Origin: Chryseobacterium oranimense
GTDB lineage: Bacteria; Bacteroidota; Bacteroidia; Flavobacteriales; Weeksellaceae
Assembly (NCBI RefSeq): GCF_025244725.1
Contig: NZ_CP104203.1
Coordinates: 930,001 to 994,000 of the forward strand
Length of the DNA: 64,000 nt
Direction of reading: 5' to 3'
Below are positions 55,395 to 63,644 of this stretch, in pieces (positions within the stretch are counted from its first letter, which is position 1; each line of letters begins with the position of its first letter). Position numbers and translations under genes: made by a program. The notes beneath the pieces were generated by a model. The model saw only the letters and a program-made list of their open reading frames with translations. It was not told the DNA's origin and did no database searches.

Positions 55395-56006
55395 CTAAAT
55401 AATTCCTTTTCCCTGACGGATGATTTCCGGTTCTCCGGAGGTAAGGTCCACAATAGTGGAAGCCACATTATCACCGTATCCGGAATCGATGACAATATCT
55501 ACCAGGTGGTCATATTTCTCGGCGATCAGTTCAGGGTCGGTAGAATATTCAATGATTTCGTCATCATCCTTGATAGAGGTTGATGCAATGGGATGGCCCA
55601 GCTTTTCTACAATAAGCTGCGGAATCGGATGGTCAGGAACACGGATACCGATGGTTTTATGATTTTTATAGGCCAGTGGAAGGTTCTTATTGGCATCCAG
55701 AATAAAAGTAAAAGGTCCTGGAAGATGGCTTTTCAGAAACCTGAATACAGAGGTATCGATTGGCCGTGTAAAATCTGAAAGATGGCTTAAATCATTACAG
55801 ATAATCGAAAACTGAGACTTCTCAAGCTTTACTTTTTTGAGCTGAGCCAGCTTCTCCATGGCTTTAATATCAAAAATATTACATCCCAGGGCATAAATCG
55901 TATCTGAAGGATAGATAATAAGCCCGCCGTTTTGTAAGGTTTTAATCACCTCATTCACAAGATTTTCCTGAGGGTTGTCCGGATAAATTTTCAGTATTTT
56001 TGCCAT
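55395..56006 (-). CDS. L-threonylcarbamoyladenylate synthase (Sua5/YrdC/YciO family)
   Basis: 203 residues from the ATG at 56006 (MAKILKIYPDNPQENL); the upstream ATG at 56021 adds five residues. Motifs: GGLIIYPSDTIYALGCNIFD, KKVKLEKSQFSIICNDLSHL, the PGPFTFILDANKNLP segment and IGIRVPDHPI. YrdC makes threonylcarbamoyl-AMP for the t6A base of ANN-reading tRNAs. The KSQ in place of KR...P and the moderate length leave open a YciO-type paralogue. It diverges from the tRNA cluster. Confidence 0.85.
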   Translation of the reverse strand: MAKILKIYPDNPQENLVNEVIKTLQNGGLIIYPSDTIYALGCNIFDIKAMEKLAQLKKVKLEKSQFSIICNDLSHLSDFTRPIDTSVFRFLKSHLPGPFTFILDANKNLPLAYKNHKTIGIRVPDHPIPQLIVEKLGHPIASTSIKDDDEIIEYSTDPELIAEKYDHLVDIVIDSGYGDNVASTIVDLTSGEPEIIRQGKGII

Positions 56007-56088
56007 AAAACAAAGATACAAATAATAAAATAGTTTTCATAAAAGTCCTTTATTTAAAAGAAAAATTAGGATTTTCAAAAAATAGCCG

Positions 56089-56096
56089 TATCTTTG
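56089..56096 (+). promoter_or_regulatory. -7 element of the tRNA cluster
   Basis: TATCTTTG, 12 bases before the first tRNA, with TTA at the -33 position. Confidence 0.6.
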
Positions 56097-56108
56097 CACT
56101 CACAATAT

Positions 56109-56181
<73 letters not shown>

Positions 56182-56219
56182 CTAAGCAAGTGCTTTCGGT
56201 AAGCACTCTAAAAATACAC

Positions 56220-56292
<73 letters not shown>

Positions 56293-56330
56293 CTAATTAA
56301 GTACTTTCGGTGAGTACTCTAAAAATATAC

Positions 56331-56403
<73 letters not shown>

Positions 56404-56442
56404 CTAAGCTAAGTGCTTTCGGTAAGCACTCTAAAGATACAC

Positions 56443-56515
<73 letters not shown>

Positions 56516-56522
56516 CTAAATT

Positions 56523-56557
56523 AAAAGCCTGTATAACTTTCTGTTATACAGGCTTTT
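56523..56557 (+). terminator. Terminator of the tRNA cluster
   Basis: 15-bp stem aaaagcctgtataac/gttatacaggctttt with loop tttct and T-run. The A/T ends let it also serve the converging minus-strand gene. Confidence 0.9.
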
Positions 56558-56619
56558 TTATTTTTTTAAAAAATAGCTTCCTAATTTAGAAAGCTATTGG
56601 TCATTTGTTCTTTTAAATT

Positions 56620-56916
56620 TTAGCAATTAGCATAACCATCATTAACAGCGAAAGCTAGTTCACGATTAAATGCTGGGCTTCCATCTGCATAGTTTGATTG
56701 GAAGAAAACGGTAGAAATATCTCCGCAGGCATTCGGAAACGATACTGAGTACCAAATAAAATAAGCTAATGCTTTCTGTTGCTCCAAAGTAAGTTCTTTT
56801 ACTTCAGGTTTAATCTCTTGTTTTACTACTTCTTTACTTTCTTTTACTTCTATTTTGTTGTTTGCAAAAGTAAATGTTGAAAGAGCCAATGTTCCGATAA
56901 AAAAGAATTTTTTCAT
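56620..56916 (-). CDS. Small exported protein of unknown function
   Basis: 98 residues. Signal peptide MKKFFFIGTLALSTFTFAN, a charged stretch (20-45, rich in Lys/Glu/Val), then a C-terminal part with VSFPNACGDISTVFFQSNYA and a final Cys (FAVNDGYANC). Two Cys could form a disulfide. No family is recognised. The GLPGLI gene lies 39 bases upstream on the same strand, so the two may be one unit. Confidence 0.7.
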   Translation of the reverse strand: MKKFFFIGTLALSTFTFANNKIEVKESKEVVKQEIKPEVKELTLEQQKALAYFIWYSVSFPNACGDISTVFFQSNYADGSPAFNRELAFAVNDGYANC

Positions 56917-56955
56917 AGTTGAAATTTTTTTGTGTTTTATAAAATTGTCTTGATT

Positions 56956-57738
56956 TTAGTCAAGAAAGACGTTAATTTTTTTTAACCTTTCGGAAATACC
57001 TTTGGTTTTATCATTGCCATTAGAATCCAGAATTTTTAGATTACCATTATACATTGAAGGATTTTCTGCATAATTTTTACGCGCTTCAATAAATTGCATT
57101 TTTGATTTAGCATTCACTAAATTATCATATGTGATAGGTTCTATAAATTCTTCAGACTTTTTAATGTCTGTAGCGTAAATTTCAATTGTTCTGTTTTTGT
57201 TATAGACTTCCAGAACCAAACCAGATAAACCTTTAAAACGGAACGGACCATCCGGAATTGCAATATCTTCCGTGTACCAGGCAAAGAACTCATCTCCCGT
57301 ATCTGTAATAGTTTTTGCAATACGACATTTATATCCTTTTATATTTTTTGTTTGTGAAAGGGTTTCCCATTTTAGGTTAGGCTCTTCAAAGCTGAAAATA
57401 TATTTTCCTACTGGAAGAAAGGCAGTTTGTTTTCCCCCAATATTTAAAATGCTGGCAACTGATTTTGGATACCTCGGAACTATTCCCATATTAGTAGTGA
57501 TTGAAGTGGAACTTGGGACTTTTACATCATTATTAAAAAAAGCTTTTGCTTCTCTTGAAAAGTATGCTGATTGATTATTATTTAACAATAGAACAGATTG
57601 AAAAATATTAATTTTTTCCTTTGCTAAACTATCAGGAATCATTTTAGTCTCATAATTAATTTCCATTACAGCTTTTTCTTGGGCAGATAAAATGACACTA
57701 AAAAGGTTTATAAAAGCACATACTAATTTCTTTTTCAT
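56956..57738 (-). CDS. GLPGLI family exported protein
   Basis: 260 residues. Signal peptide (1-19, ending FSVILSAQ). The central pattern WYTEDIAIPDGPFRFKGLSG, then LVLEV, is the GLPGLI motif, here with Ser for Pro. The family is exported, Bacteroidota-specific and of unknown function. A second, more canonical member is at 62631. A palindrome attccca/tgggaat (57777-57794) lies 39 bases upstream and may be an operator. Confidence 0.88.
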   Translation of the reverse strand: MKKKLVCAFINLFSVILSAQEKAVMEINYETKMIPDSLAKEKINIFQSVLLLNNNQSAYFSREAKAFFNNDVKVPSSTSITTNMGIVPRYPKSVASILNIGGKQTAFLPVGKYIFSFEEPNLKWETLSQTKNIKGYKCRIAKTITDTGDEFFAWYTEDIAIPDGPFRFKGLSGLVLEVYNKNRTIEIYATDIKKSEEFIEPITYDNLVNAKSKMQFIEARKNYAENPSMYNGNLKILDSNGNDKTKGISERLKKINVFLD

Positions 57739-57907
57739 ATTTAATTTATGTACCTCAATATTACAAAATGTTTTTTATTCCCAATTATGGGAATCCGTAA
57801 ATTTTAGAAATATTTATTATGTTAAAGTGCAGATTATTAAATATTTAGTATTGCTGTCTTAATACCTTTGCATTTGAAAATTTCAATATTTCTTTATGAT
57901 TTGCAGT

Positions 57908-58098
57908 TTATGATTTATCTTTCCATTGTTTGTATTTTTTCTTCATACAATGTCCGCATGGACGATAATTATTTTCCAGTGCTTCTTTTTCAGATTTAAA
58001 AAAGACCCTGTTTTCTATTTTCATTCTTTTGCCGGAAGAACAGCTGAGCAAACCATAGATTTTTAATTTTGAGTTTCCGCCGAAATTAATTCCCCACT
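57908..58098 (-). pseudogene. Truncated Ada-type zinc-binding domain
   Basis: The frame reads FGGNSKLKIYGLLSCSSGKR, then MKIENRVFFKSEKEALENNY and RPCGHCMKKKYKQWKDKS. Cys in LSC and the CGHC pair are the metal ligands of the Ada-like small proteins. No ATG lies upstream of the FGGN stretch in frame; there is a stop, and the other frame reads RSGEL, so the N-terminus seems lost by a frameshift or deletion. An internal ATG would give only the last 38 residues without the first ligand. The rest of the 57739-58152 gap holds only the operator-like palindrome at 57777. Confidence 0.6.
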
Positions 58099-58152
58099 TC
58101 TGATGTTACCCCTTAAGACAGTACATGAAATTTCAGTATGCCGTTCCATTGA

Positions 58153-58866
58153 TCAGCTGGCAGCATCATGAAAAATAATTCCCAATGTACAGCGGTTGCC
58201 CTCTTTTACCTCACTTACGCCATGCTTCATGTTTACCCTGTAATAGCCTTTGGCTCCCTTTTCAGGCCTGAAATGAGTTGTGAAAATCACGGCGTCTCCT
58301 TTCCCGGGATTTAGAACTATCGCTTTGGACTGCGCTCTGGGAATCTGCTGGGTAAGTACAAATTCACCGCCTGTAAAATCTTTTTCGGGCTCGTTCAGCA
58401 TTAAAACAACTTGAATAGGGAAATAAATATCTCCGTAGAGGTCCTGGTGCAAGGTATTGAAACCTCCTTTTCCGTATTTTAAAATTAACACCGTTGCTTT
58501 ATTCTGTCCTTTATTATGGCACTGCTGAAGCAGTAGTGAATGGTCCGGTGGAAAATCTGCATCGATCTTAAGAGCCTTAAACCATGCATTAGCAATAGGA
58601 ACGAGATGGGCGTACATTTGTGTTCTTATAGTTTGAATCAGATCGGGAAGGGGATAGTTGAAATATTTATATTCGCCCAACCCGAAACGGTGGCGGGCCA
58701 TTACTACTGTTTTGCGGTATAAATCTGATGTATGGTATTCTGATTTTAATGCGTCACATTCACCATCTGATAATAGTTCAGGAACAACGGCATAGCCATT
58801 TTGATGTAAGCTTTCTGTGACTGTTGCCCAGTCTATGTTTTCAATTCTTCGGATGATATCGTTCAT
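58153..58866 (-). CDS. 2OG-Fe(II) oxygenase, prolyl-hydroxylase-like
   Basis: 237 residues from the ATG at 58866; 13 more in-frame residues lie upstream. Jelly-roll iron ligands: H140 and D142 in GGFNTLHQDLYGD, H215 in RVNMKHGVSEV, with the 2-oxoglutarate Arg likely in NRCTLGIIFHD. Similar proteins are annotated as 2OG-Fe(II) oxygenases of unknown substrate, some linked to alkylated-base repair. The Ada-like fragment next to it on the same strand fits a past DNA-alkylation context, but that is speculation. Not related in sequence to the JmjC-like enzyme at 7027. Confidence 0.88.
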   Translation of the reverse strand: MNDIIRRIENIDWATVTESLHQNGYAVVPELLSDGECDALKSEYHTSDLYRKTVVMARHRFGLGEYKYFNYPLPDLIQTIRTQMYAHLVPIANAWFKALKIDADFPPDHSLLLQQCHNKGQNKATVLILKYGKGGFNTLHQDLYGDIYFPIQVVLMLNEPEKDFTGGEFVLTQQIPRAQSKAIVLNPGKGDAVIFTTHFRPEKGAKGYYRVNMKHGVSEVKEGNRCTLGIIFHDAAS

Positions 58867-59071
58867 AATTTTTGTATAGAGTGACAAAGATCGAAAGTTA
58901 ACCACGGTTATAAAATCCGAAACATGCTGTATTTCATAAACTGTATAAATGAGATTCCCTGTTTAAAAGTATTCAATACTGTATGCTTTATTGTCTCAAA
59001 AGTAGTATTACTTCTACAAAGTGTGTTATTTAATTCTACATCCTTTTTTTAGCGGTACAGCCCCAAAACCT

Positions 59072-59079
59072 TACTTTTG
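59072..59079 (+). promoter_or_regulatory. -7 element of a candidate small RNA
   Basis: TACTTTTG, a full match to TAnnTTTG, with no gene downstream for over 1 kb on this strand. Confidence 0.5.
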
Positions 59080-59085
59080 TACAGC

Positions 59086-59212
59086 TCTTATTAACCGGGA
59101 GACCGGTTTCAGAGTCTATTTATGTTTTTAAGATCTCCGCCTCATTTTCTACTTTTTCCCGAATGTTTTTATGATTAGTACATAACAGCCTTCCGGCGGA
59201 GATCTTTTTCTC
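59086..59212 (+). ncRNA. Candidate structured RNA of about 125 nt
   Basis: Inside the 467-base gap 58906-59372. It begins about 7 bases past TACTTTTG. A hairpin AACCGG-gaga-CCGGTT (59093-59108) has a GNRA loop. An 11-bp perfect stem agatctccgcc/ggcggagatct (59131-59141 with 59195-59205) encloses a 53-base loop and is followed by a T-run, so it also looks like a terminator. No coding frame. It could be a 6S-like RNA, another regulator or an orphan element; I cannot assign it to a known class from the sequence. Confidence 0.5.
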
Positions 59213-59272
59213 AGGACTTAAATTTTTCATTAGGATATAATAATGATTAATGTTTGTATATATTCTAACTAT

Positions 59273-59305
59273 AAAGAGAATGGCATCTGCGGTTCTCTTT
59301 TTTTA
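59273..59305 (+). terminator. Terminator-like hairpin
   Basis: aaagagaa/ttctcttt stem and T-run; may close a second short transcript. Confidence 0.6.
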
Positions 59306-59322
59306 TTTGAAGTTTGCAAAAT

Positions 59323-59350
59323 AAAAAACCTGCTTTAAAAAAAAGCAGGT
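59323..59350 (-). terminator. Terminator of the exported protein gene at 59373
   Basis: On the minus strand: acctgcttt/aaagcaggt with U-run. Confidence 0.85.
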
Positions 59351-59372
59351 TTCATTATCGTTCAGGTTAATT

Positions 59373-59957
59373 TTATTGAGCTAACTGACTGTAAGGAGCA
59401 AGTTTGTTATCATCAGACATGGTCTGTCCTAAAAATTCTTTTTTCTGATCTCCTTTCATTCTTCCTGCAGCGTCACTGGCGTTGGAATAAGCTTCGCTTA
59501 GTTTTGTAGCGATATCCGCAGGCTTGAAATCAAATTTCGTATCACCTTCCACACCAAGGTATCCGTTCTTTCTGGTAAGGTTTGAGATATAATTGTTATA
59601 GTTGATGAATGTATTTCTTAAGTACTGTGTATGATATTCCATACATTTTTTAGCTTTTTTGGAAGAATTGTTCAGAATACAGTTTTTCATATTATTTCTG
59701 TACAGGAACCATTCAGATTCCAGGATACCATATTCCTTTCCTAAGGCCGTTTTTCCGTTGGTAGCAATATTGTTGTCGCCTTCCTTATCAGCAATAGTCT
59801 GAAGATGCTTGATAACCAATGGAACAGTGTTTTCAATTTTCGTTTTGGTTTCCTTTAAGACACTGAGATCTGCAGCCGGGGAATTTTTCTTTTTTTGAGC
59901 TGTAGTAACGTTAAAAATAAACAGTAATAGTACAATCAATAAGTTATATCTTTTCAT
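59373..59957 (-). CDS. Exported protein of unknown function
   Basis: 194 residues. Signal peptide (1-20, ending FNVTTAQ), then a mostly helical protein (LKETKTKIENTVPLVIKHLQ, LESEWFLYRNNMKNCIL, GYLGVEGDTKFDFKPADIAT). Two Cys near residues 93 and 104. No known family is recognised. Single gene with its own terminator. The 59958-60283 gap behind it is very AT-rich and otherwise holds only the promoter of the BlaI-type operon. Confidence 0.65.
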   Translation of the reverse strand: MKRYNLLIVLLLFIFNVTTAQKKKNSPAADLSVLKETKTKIENTVPLVIKHLQTIADKEGDNNIATNGKTALGKEYGILESEWFLYRNNMKNCILNNSSKKAKKCMEYHTQYLRNTFINYNNYISNLTRKNGYLGVEGDTKFDFKPADIATKLSEAYSNASDAAGRMKGDQKKEFLGQTMSDDNKLAPYSQLAQ

Positions 59958-60192
59958 GAGAAATTTTTAAAGCACTAAAATAAATATATTTTCTCACTTT
60001 AAACAAATTCATTTTAATTTTATTTAATAAAATTTAACAAGTTTTAAGAATTTATAGCCTATTCTGAAATTTTCCTGCATATTAAACAGGCAATAAATGA
60101 GCTATATTAAAAATTTAACATATTTTAATAAAATTTATTAATCTGATTATCAATAACTTATATTAAATCATCTTTTATCACTAAAAAAATAG

Positions 60193-60224
60193 TTGTTTCA
60201 ATTCATTTTATTTCTACATTTGTA
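60193..60224 (+). promoter_or_regulatory. Promoter with BlaI/MecI-type operator
   Basis: TTG (60193-60195), a 19-base spacer and TACATTTG (60215-60222). The same bases read TACA-tt-TGTA (60215-60224), the core operator of BlaI/MecI repressors, laid on the -7 element. A second inverted repeat actaa/ttagt follows at 60227-60240. Confidence 0.75.
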
Positions 60225-60283
60225 TAACTAATTTATTAGTGATATGATTTATATATCACATTCATGATAAAAATAAGCAGGAT

Positions 60284-60649
60284 ATGAAAATTCAGAATTT
60301 AACAAAGGCAGAAGAACAGGTGATGCAGTATTTATGGAAACTCGAAAAAGGTTTCCTGAAAGATATTCTGGACCTCTTTCCGGAACCGAAGCCCCATACC
60401 AATACCGTTTCTACAATTTTAAAAGTGCTGAAAGACAAAGAATTTGTAGATTATCATGTATATGGCAGGCAGCATGAGTATTTCCCGTTGGTGACCAAAG
60501 AACAGTATTCCGGGAAAACCATGAAAAGCCTTGTGAAAAATTATTTCAAAGGTTCTTACAAAAGTGCCGTTTCTTTCCTTGTGGAAAAAAATGAAATGAC
60601 CGTAGAAGACCTGGAAATGCTTCTGAACGAACTCAAAAAGAAAAACTAA
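60284..60649 (+). CDS. BlaI/MecI/CopY family transcriptional repressor
   Basis: 121 residues. N-terminal winged helix: LTKAEEQVMQYLWKLEKGFL, then PHTNTVSTILKVLKDKEFVD (recognition helix) and YHVYGRQHEYFPLVTKEQY (wing). The C-terminal helical part is the dimer and cleavage region. It should bind TACAnnTGTA, present on its own promoter, and be inactivated by the M56 protein encoded 6 bases downstream. The gene pair is the standard sensor-repressor cassette; no beta-lactamase gene is adjacent. Confidence 0.94.
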   Translation: MKIQNLTKAEEQVMQYLWKLEKGFLKDILDLFPEPKPHTNTVSTILKVLKDKEFVDYHVYGRQHEYFPLVTKEQYSGKTMKSLVKNYFKGSYKSAVSFLVEKNEMTVEDLEMLLNELKKKN

Positions 60650-60655
60650 CTGATC

Positions 60656-62569
60656 ATGGAAACTGTATTTTTATACTTGGGAAAAGTAATTGTGTGCTCC
60701 GGTGTAATGTTCTTATACTATCAGTTGTCTTTAAAAGACAAGACATTCCATCATTACAACAGATTTTACCTTCTGTTTGCCATGGTAGTATCATTGCTGC
60801 TGCCCCTGATCAGGGTAGACGATTTTACAATAGAAGTGAACAGTGATATGTATATGCTTCTTGACAAGATACAGAATTTTAATACAGAAAAAAACCTAGA
60901 CGATGGCCACATTTATTTTAGAATTATTTTTTCAGCTCTGGGACTGGTTTCTCTCTATTTTTTAGGGAAGTTAATTTTCGGGATCCTTAAAATCCGGAGA
61001 CTTAAAAAACAGTTTCAGAAAGAAAGTTTTGACGGGATTAATTTTTACCGTACAGACCTGAACGAAGCTCCGTTTTCATACTTTAAAAACCTCTTCTGGA
61101 AAAACACCATTATGCTGAATTCCGACGTGGGAGAGCAGATTTTAAAACATGAAATGGTTCATATTGAGCAGAAACACTCTTTCGATAAGATCTTTATTGA
61201 AATTATTACCTCTGTGTTCTGGTTCAACCCGTTTTTTCACATCATAAAAAAAGAGATCAGTCTGATCCACGAATACCTGGCTGATAAAAAAGCCGTAAAA
61301 CAATCGGATACCAAAGCATTTGCGCAGATGCTTTTAGCAAGCCACTTTTCCGGAACACAGTTGCCTGCTGCCAGTCCGTTTCTAAATTCAAATCTAAAAA
61401 AGCGACTTAAAATGTTACAAAAACCAAAAACCAAATTCGGATATGCGCGGAGAATTTTTGCCTTACCGGTTTTATTTTCAGTAGCCTTTGCCTATATGGT
61501 AAATGCCAAGAATAAAGAAATTAAAGAAACCAACCTTTCTATAAAAAAAGTAGTTTCAGAAATCAAGAAAGATACTATAAGACCTGAAAAATCAGATCAT
61601 GAAAAAATTACAGGATTAAAAACCGTATCTCCGGCTGACCATGCAAAACTGGCCGAGATTGAAAAAAAGATAAAAGAAAAGGAGAAAGAACTGAAAGGTT
61701 TGGAGCCTGAAAGCGATGCCTTCGATAAGAAAATTGATGAAATAGGTGATCTGGCATCAGAAATAGGAGAGATAACTGCCAATATGGAAGTGAATGAATA
61801 TTTCAATTCTGCTAAATGGAAGAATCAGATGAAAGAGCTTGAAAATATGGAGCCACTTGATAAAAAAGAGCTTCGCAAAATAAAAAGAGAGGCTAAAAAA
61901 GCAGGAAGAGAGGCTGCAAAAATAGGAACACTACCGGTTCCTCCTACACCACCAAAAGAGCCGAAAGAACCGAAAATAACTTATTTAAAAAATAATAATA
62001 CAGTCTACTTTAAAGATCTGAGCCCTAAAGAAAAAGACGAAATTCGTAAGGCGATGGCAGAAGCCAACAAAGCTATGAAAGAAGCAGTAAAAGCCAGAGT
62101 GGAAGGAGAGAAAGCCCGTATTGAAGGTATGAAGGCTGGGGAAATAGGAAGAATAGCCGGTGAAAAAGCAAGAATTGTAGGAGAAAAGGCAAGAATTGAT
62201 GGAGAAAAAGCCAGGAAAATAGGCGAAGAAGCAAGGCTGGAAGCATTAAAAAGAATTTCGGAAGGTGCTAAGGGAAATGCGTACTTTTTCAAAAGTTCAG
62301 GTTCTGATCAGCCATTTTCAGTAAATAAAACCATGGAGCTCCAGGCAGATTACATTAAGAAGGATGCCAAAGGAAATTTCGCCATGAACAGAGTGAAAGC
62401 ATTTAATGTAAACGGCTGGGATGATATAAAAGTTTTTGTTGATGGAAAAGAAGTCAGCAAAGCTGAATTTGAAGCAATAAAACCTGAAAATATTGCAAGT
62501 TTTACTGTTAATAAAGAAAATACAGGCAGTTTTAAAAGAGGCGAAATAAGAGTTCAGACAAAAAAATAA
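60656..62569 (+). CDS. BlaR1-like M56 family metallopeptidase with repeat-rich C-terminal half
   Basis: 637 residues. Transmembrane helices lie at about 5-22, 35-50, 85-110 and 270-290. The zinc site is HEMVHIEQKH (HExxH) with the downstream Glu in IHEYLADKKAV. After the last helix the protein has no penicillin-binding domain as in BlaR1. Instead it has a long charged region (300-550) with a GEKAR-type 7-residue repeat (about 483-520) and a small beta domain at the end (SFTVNKENTGSFKRGEIRVQ) like those of Bacteroidota TonB-partner proteins. It would sense an envelope signal and cut the repressor. Confidence 0.92.
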   Translation: METVFLYLGKVIVCSGVMFLYYQLSLKDKTFHHYNRFYLLFAMVVSLLLPLIRVDDFTIEVNSDMYMLLDKIQNFNTEKNLDDGHIYFRIIFSALGLVSLYFLGKLIFGILKIRRLKKQFQKESFDGINFYRTDLNEAPFSYFKNLFWKNTIMLNSDVGEQILKHEMVHIEQKHSFDKIFIEIITSVFWFNPFFHIIKKEISLIHEYLADKKAVKQSDTKAFAQMLLASHFSGTQLPAASPFLNSNLKKRLKMLQKPKTKFGYARRIFALPVLFSVAFAYMVNAKNKEIKETNLSIKKVVSEIKKDTIRPEKSDHEKITGLKTVSPADHAKLAEIEKKIKEKEKELKGLEPESDAFDKKIDEIGDLASEIGEITANMEVNEYFNSAKWKNQMKELENMEPLDKKELRKIKREAKKAGREAAKIGTLPVPPTPPKEPKEPKITYLKNNNTVYFKDLSPKEKDEIRKAMAEANKAMKEAVKARVEGEKARIEGMKAGEIGRIAGEKARIVGEKARIDGEKARKIGEEARLEALKRISEGAKGNAYFFKSSGSDQPFSVNKTMELQADYIKKDAKGNFAMNRVKAFNVNGWDDIKVFVDGKEVSKAEFEAIKPENIASFTVNKENTGSFKRGEIRVQTKK

Positions 62570-62576
62570 GTACCAC

Positions 62577-62613
62577 AAAGCTTTGTTAATTGTATATTAG
62601 CAAAGCTTTTTTT
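62577..62613 (+). terminator. Terminator after the M56 gene
   Basis: aaagctttg/caaagcttt stem with a T-run. Confidence 0.85.
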
Positions 62614-62630
62614 ATTAATAAATTCAAATT

Positions 62631-63536
62631 ATGAAAACAAAAATTTTATTTTTTTTACTTCTGGGAATGCTTGCCGGAGCCCAGACCAACAGATTCTTTT
62701 ATGAATATAAGTTCATTCCCGATTCAAACAATAAGGAAGATGTGAAAAAGGAAATGATGCTCCTGGACATTAATAAAGCCGGATCCGCCTATTACAGCCA
62801 TGACAAATTTGTTGCAGATTCCACCTCAAGAGCAGATTTGCAGAAACAAATAAATTCAGGAAGCGGAAACATCAGCATCAACAGAAGAGAAAGACCGGGA
62901 CAGGTTTCGTACAAAGTGACCAAAAGCTATCCTGAATTCAAAACTTACCTTTTTACCAATATCAGCACAGATAAATACAAAATCCTGGAAGATAAAAAAC
63001 CGGAGTGGAAAATTCTTCCGGATAAACAAAAAATAGGGGAGTACAATGCCCAGAAAGCTGTAACAAGTTATGGCGGAAGAGAATGGACAGCATGGTTTTC
63101 GTCAGATATCCCTTTTCAGGACGGACCTTATAAATTTTATGGCCTTCCGGGACTGATCGTAAAATTAGAAGATTCTACAGGTTCGCACATTATGACTTTG
63201 GTAGGTAATAAGACCATATCAACTCCTGCAGAAGAAAATGAAGCTCAGCTTCCGGATAATGTAAGAATCCTGGGAATGGGAACCAAAGAACTGGAAATTA
63301 CCAAAGACCAGTACAAAAAAGTTTGGAAAGCTTACGTGAATGATCCTACCAAAAATATGAGAGAAATGATGATGAAAAATGTAGGTGATTCCAATACAAA
63401 AATGGTATTTAAGATGAAAACCCAGGACGGGAAAGAACTATCGGATCCCAATCAGGTATTCAAAGAAATGGAAAAAAGAACAAAAGAATCACTTCAAAAA
63501 AATAACAACCCGATCGAGCCGGATTTGACGAAGTAA
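62631..63536 (+). CDS. GLPGLI family exported protein
   Basis: 301 residues. Signal peptide (1-18, ending GMLAGAQ). FYEYKFIPDSNNKEDVKKEM starts the family's beta region, and the name-giving GPYKFYGLPGLIVKLED is intact, preceded by the WTAWFSSDIPFQDGP stretch. Exported, unknown function. Separated from the M56 gene by a terminator, so the two are not obviously one operon. Paralogue of 56956. Confidence 0.92.
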   Translation: MKTKILFFLLLGMLAGAQTNRFFYEYKFIPDSNNKEDVKKEMMLLDINKAGSAYYSHDKFVADSTSRADLQKQINSGSGNISINRRERPGQVSYKVTKSYPEFKTYLFTNISTDKYKILEDKKPEWKILPDKQKIGEYNAQKAVTSYGGREWTAWFSSDIPFQDGPYKFYGLPGLIVKLEDSTGSHIMTLVGNKTISTPAEENEAQLPDNVRILGMGTKELEITKDQYKKVWKAYVNDPTKNMREMMMKNVGDSNTKMVFKMKTQDGKELSDPNQVFKEMEKRTKESLQKNNNPIEPDLTK

Positions 63537-63609
63537 ATTCTATGATTTTTAAGATACAGCAGGATGGTTATTAATGACCATCCTTTCTTTTTGCCGATTA
63601 TCGTAATTT

Positions 63610-63644
63610 TAAACCTTAAACCTTAAACCTTAAACCCTAAACCC
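63610..63644 (+). repeat. Five 7-base repeats abutting a start codon
   Basis: taaacct x3 then taaaccc x2, exact period 7, ending on the base before the ATG at 63645. Confidence 0.9.

Noticed and set aside
63610..63644. Telomere or chromosome-end sequence
   Set aside because: Only five units, inside a normal promoter-gene context; similar ctttaaac words occur before ychF at 37240-37300.
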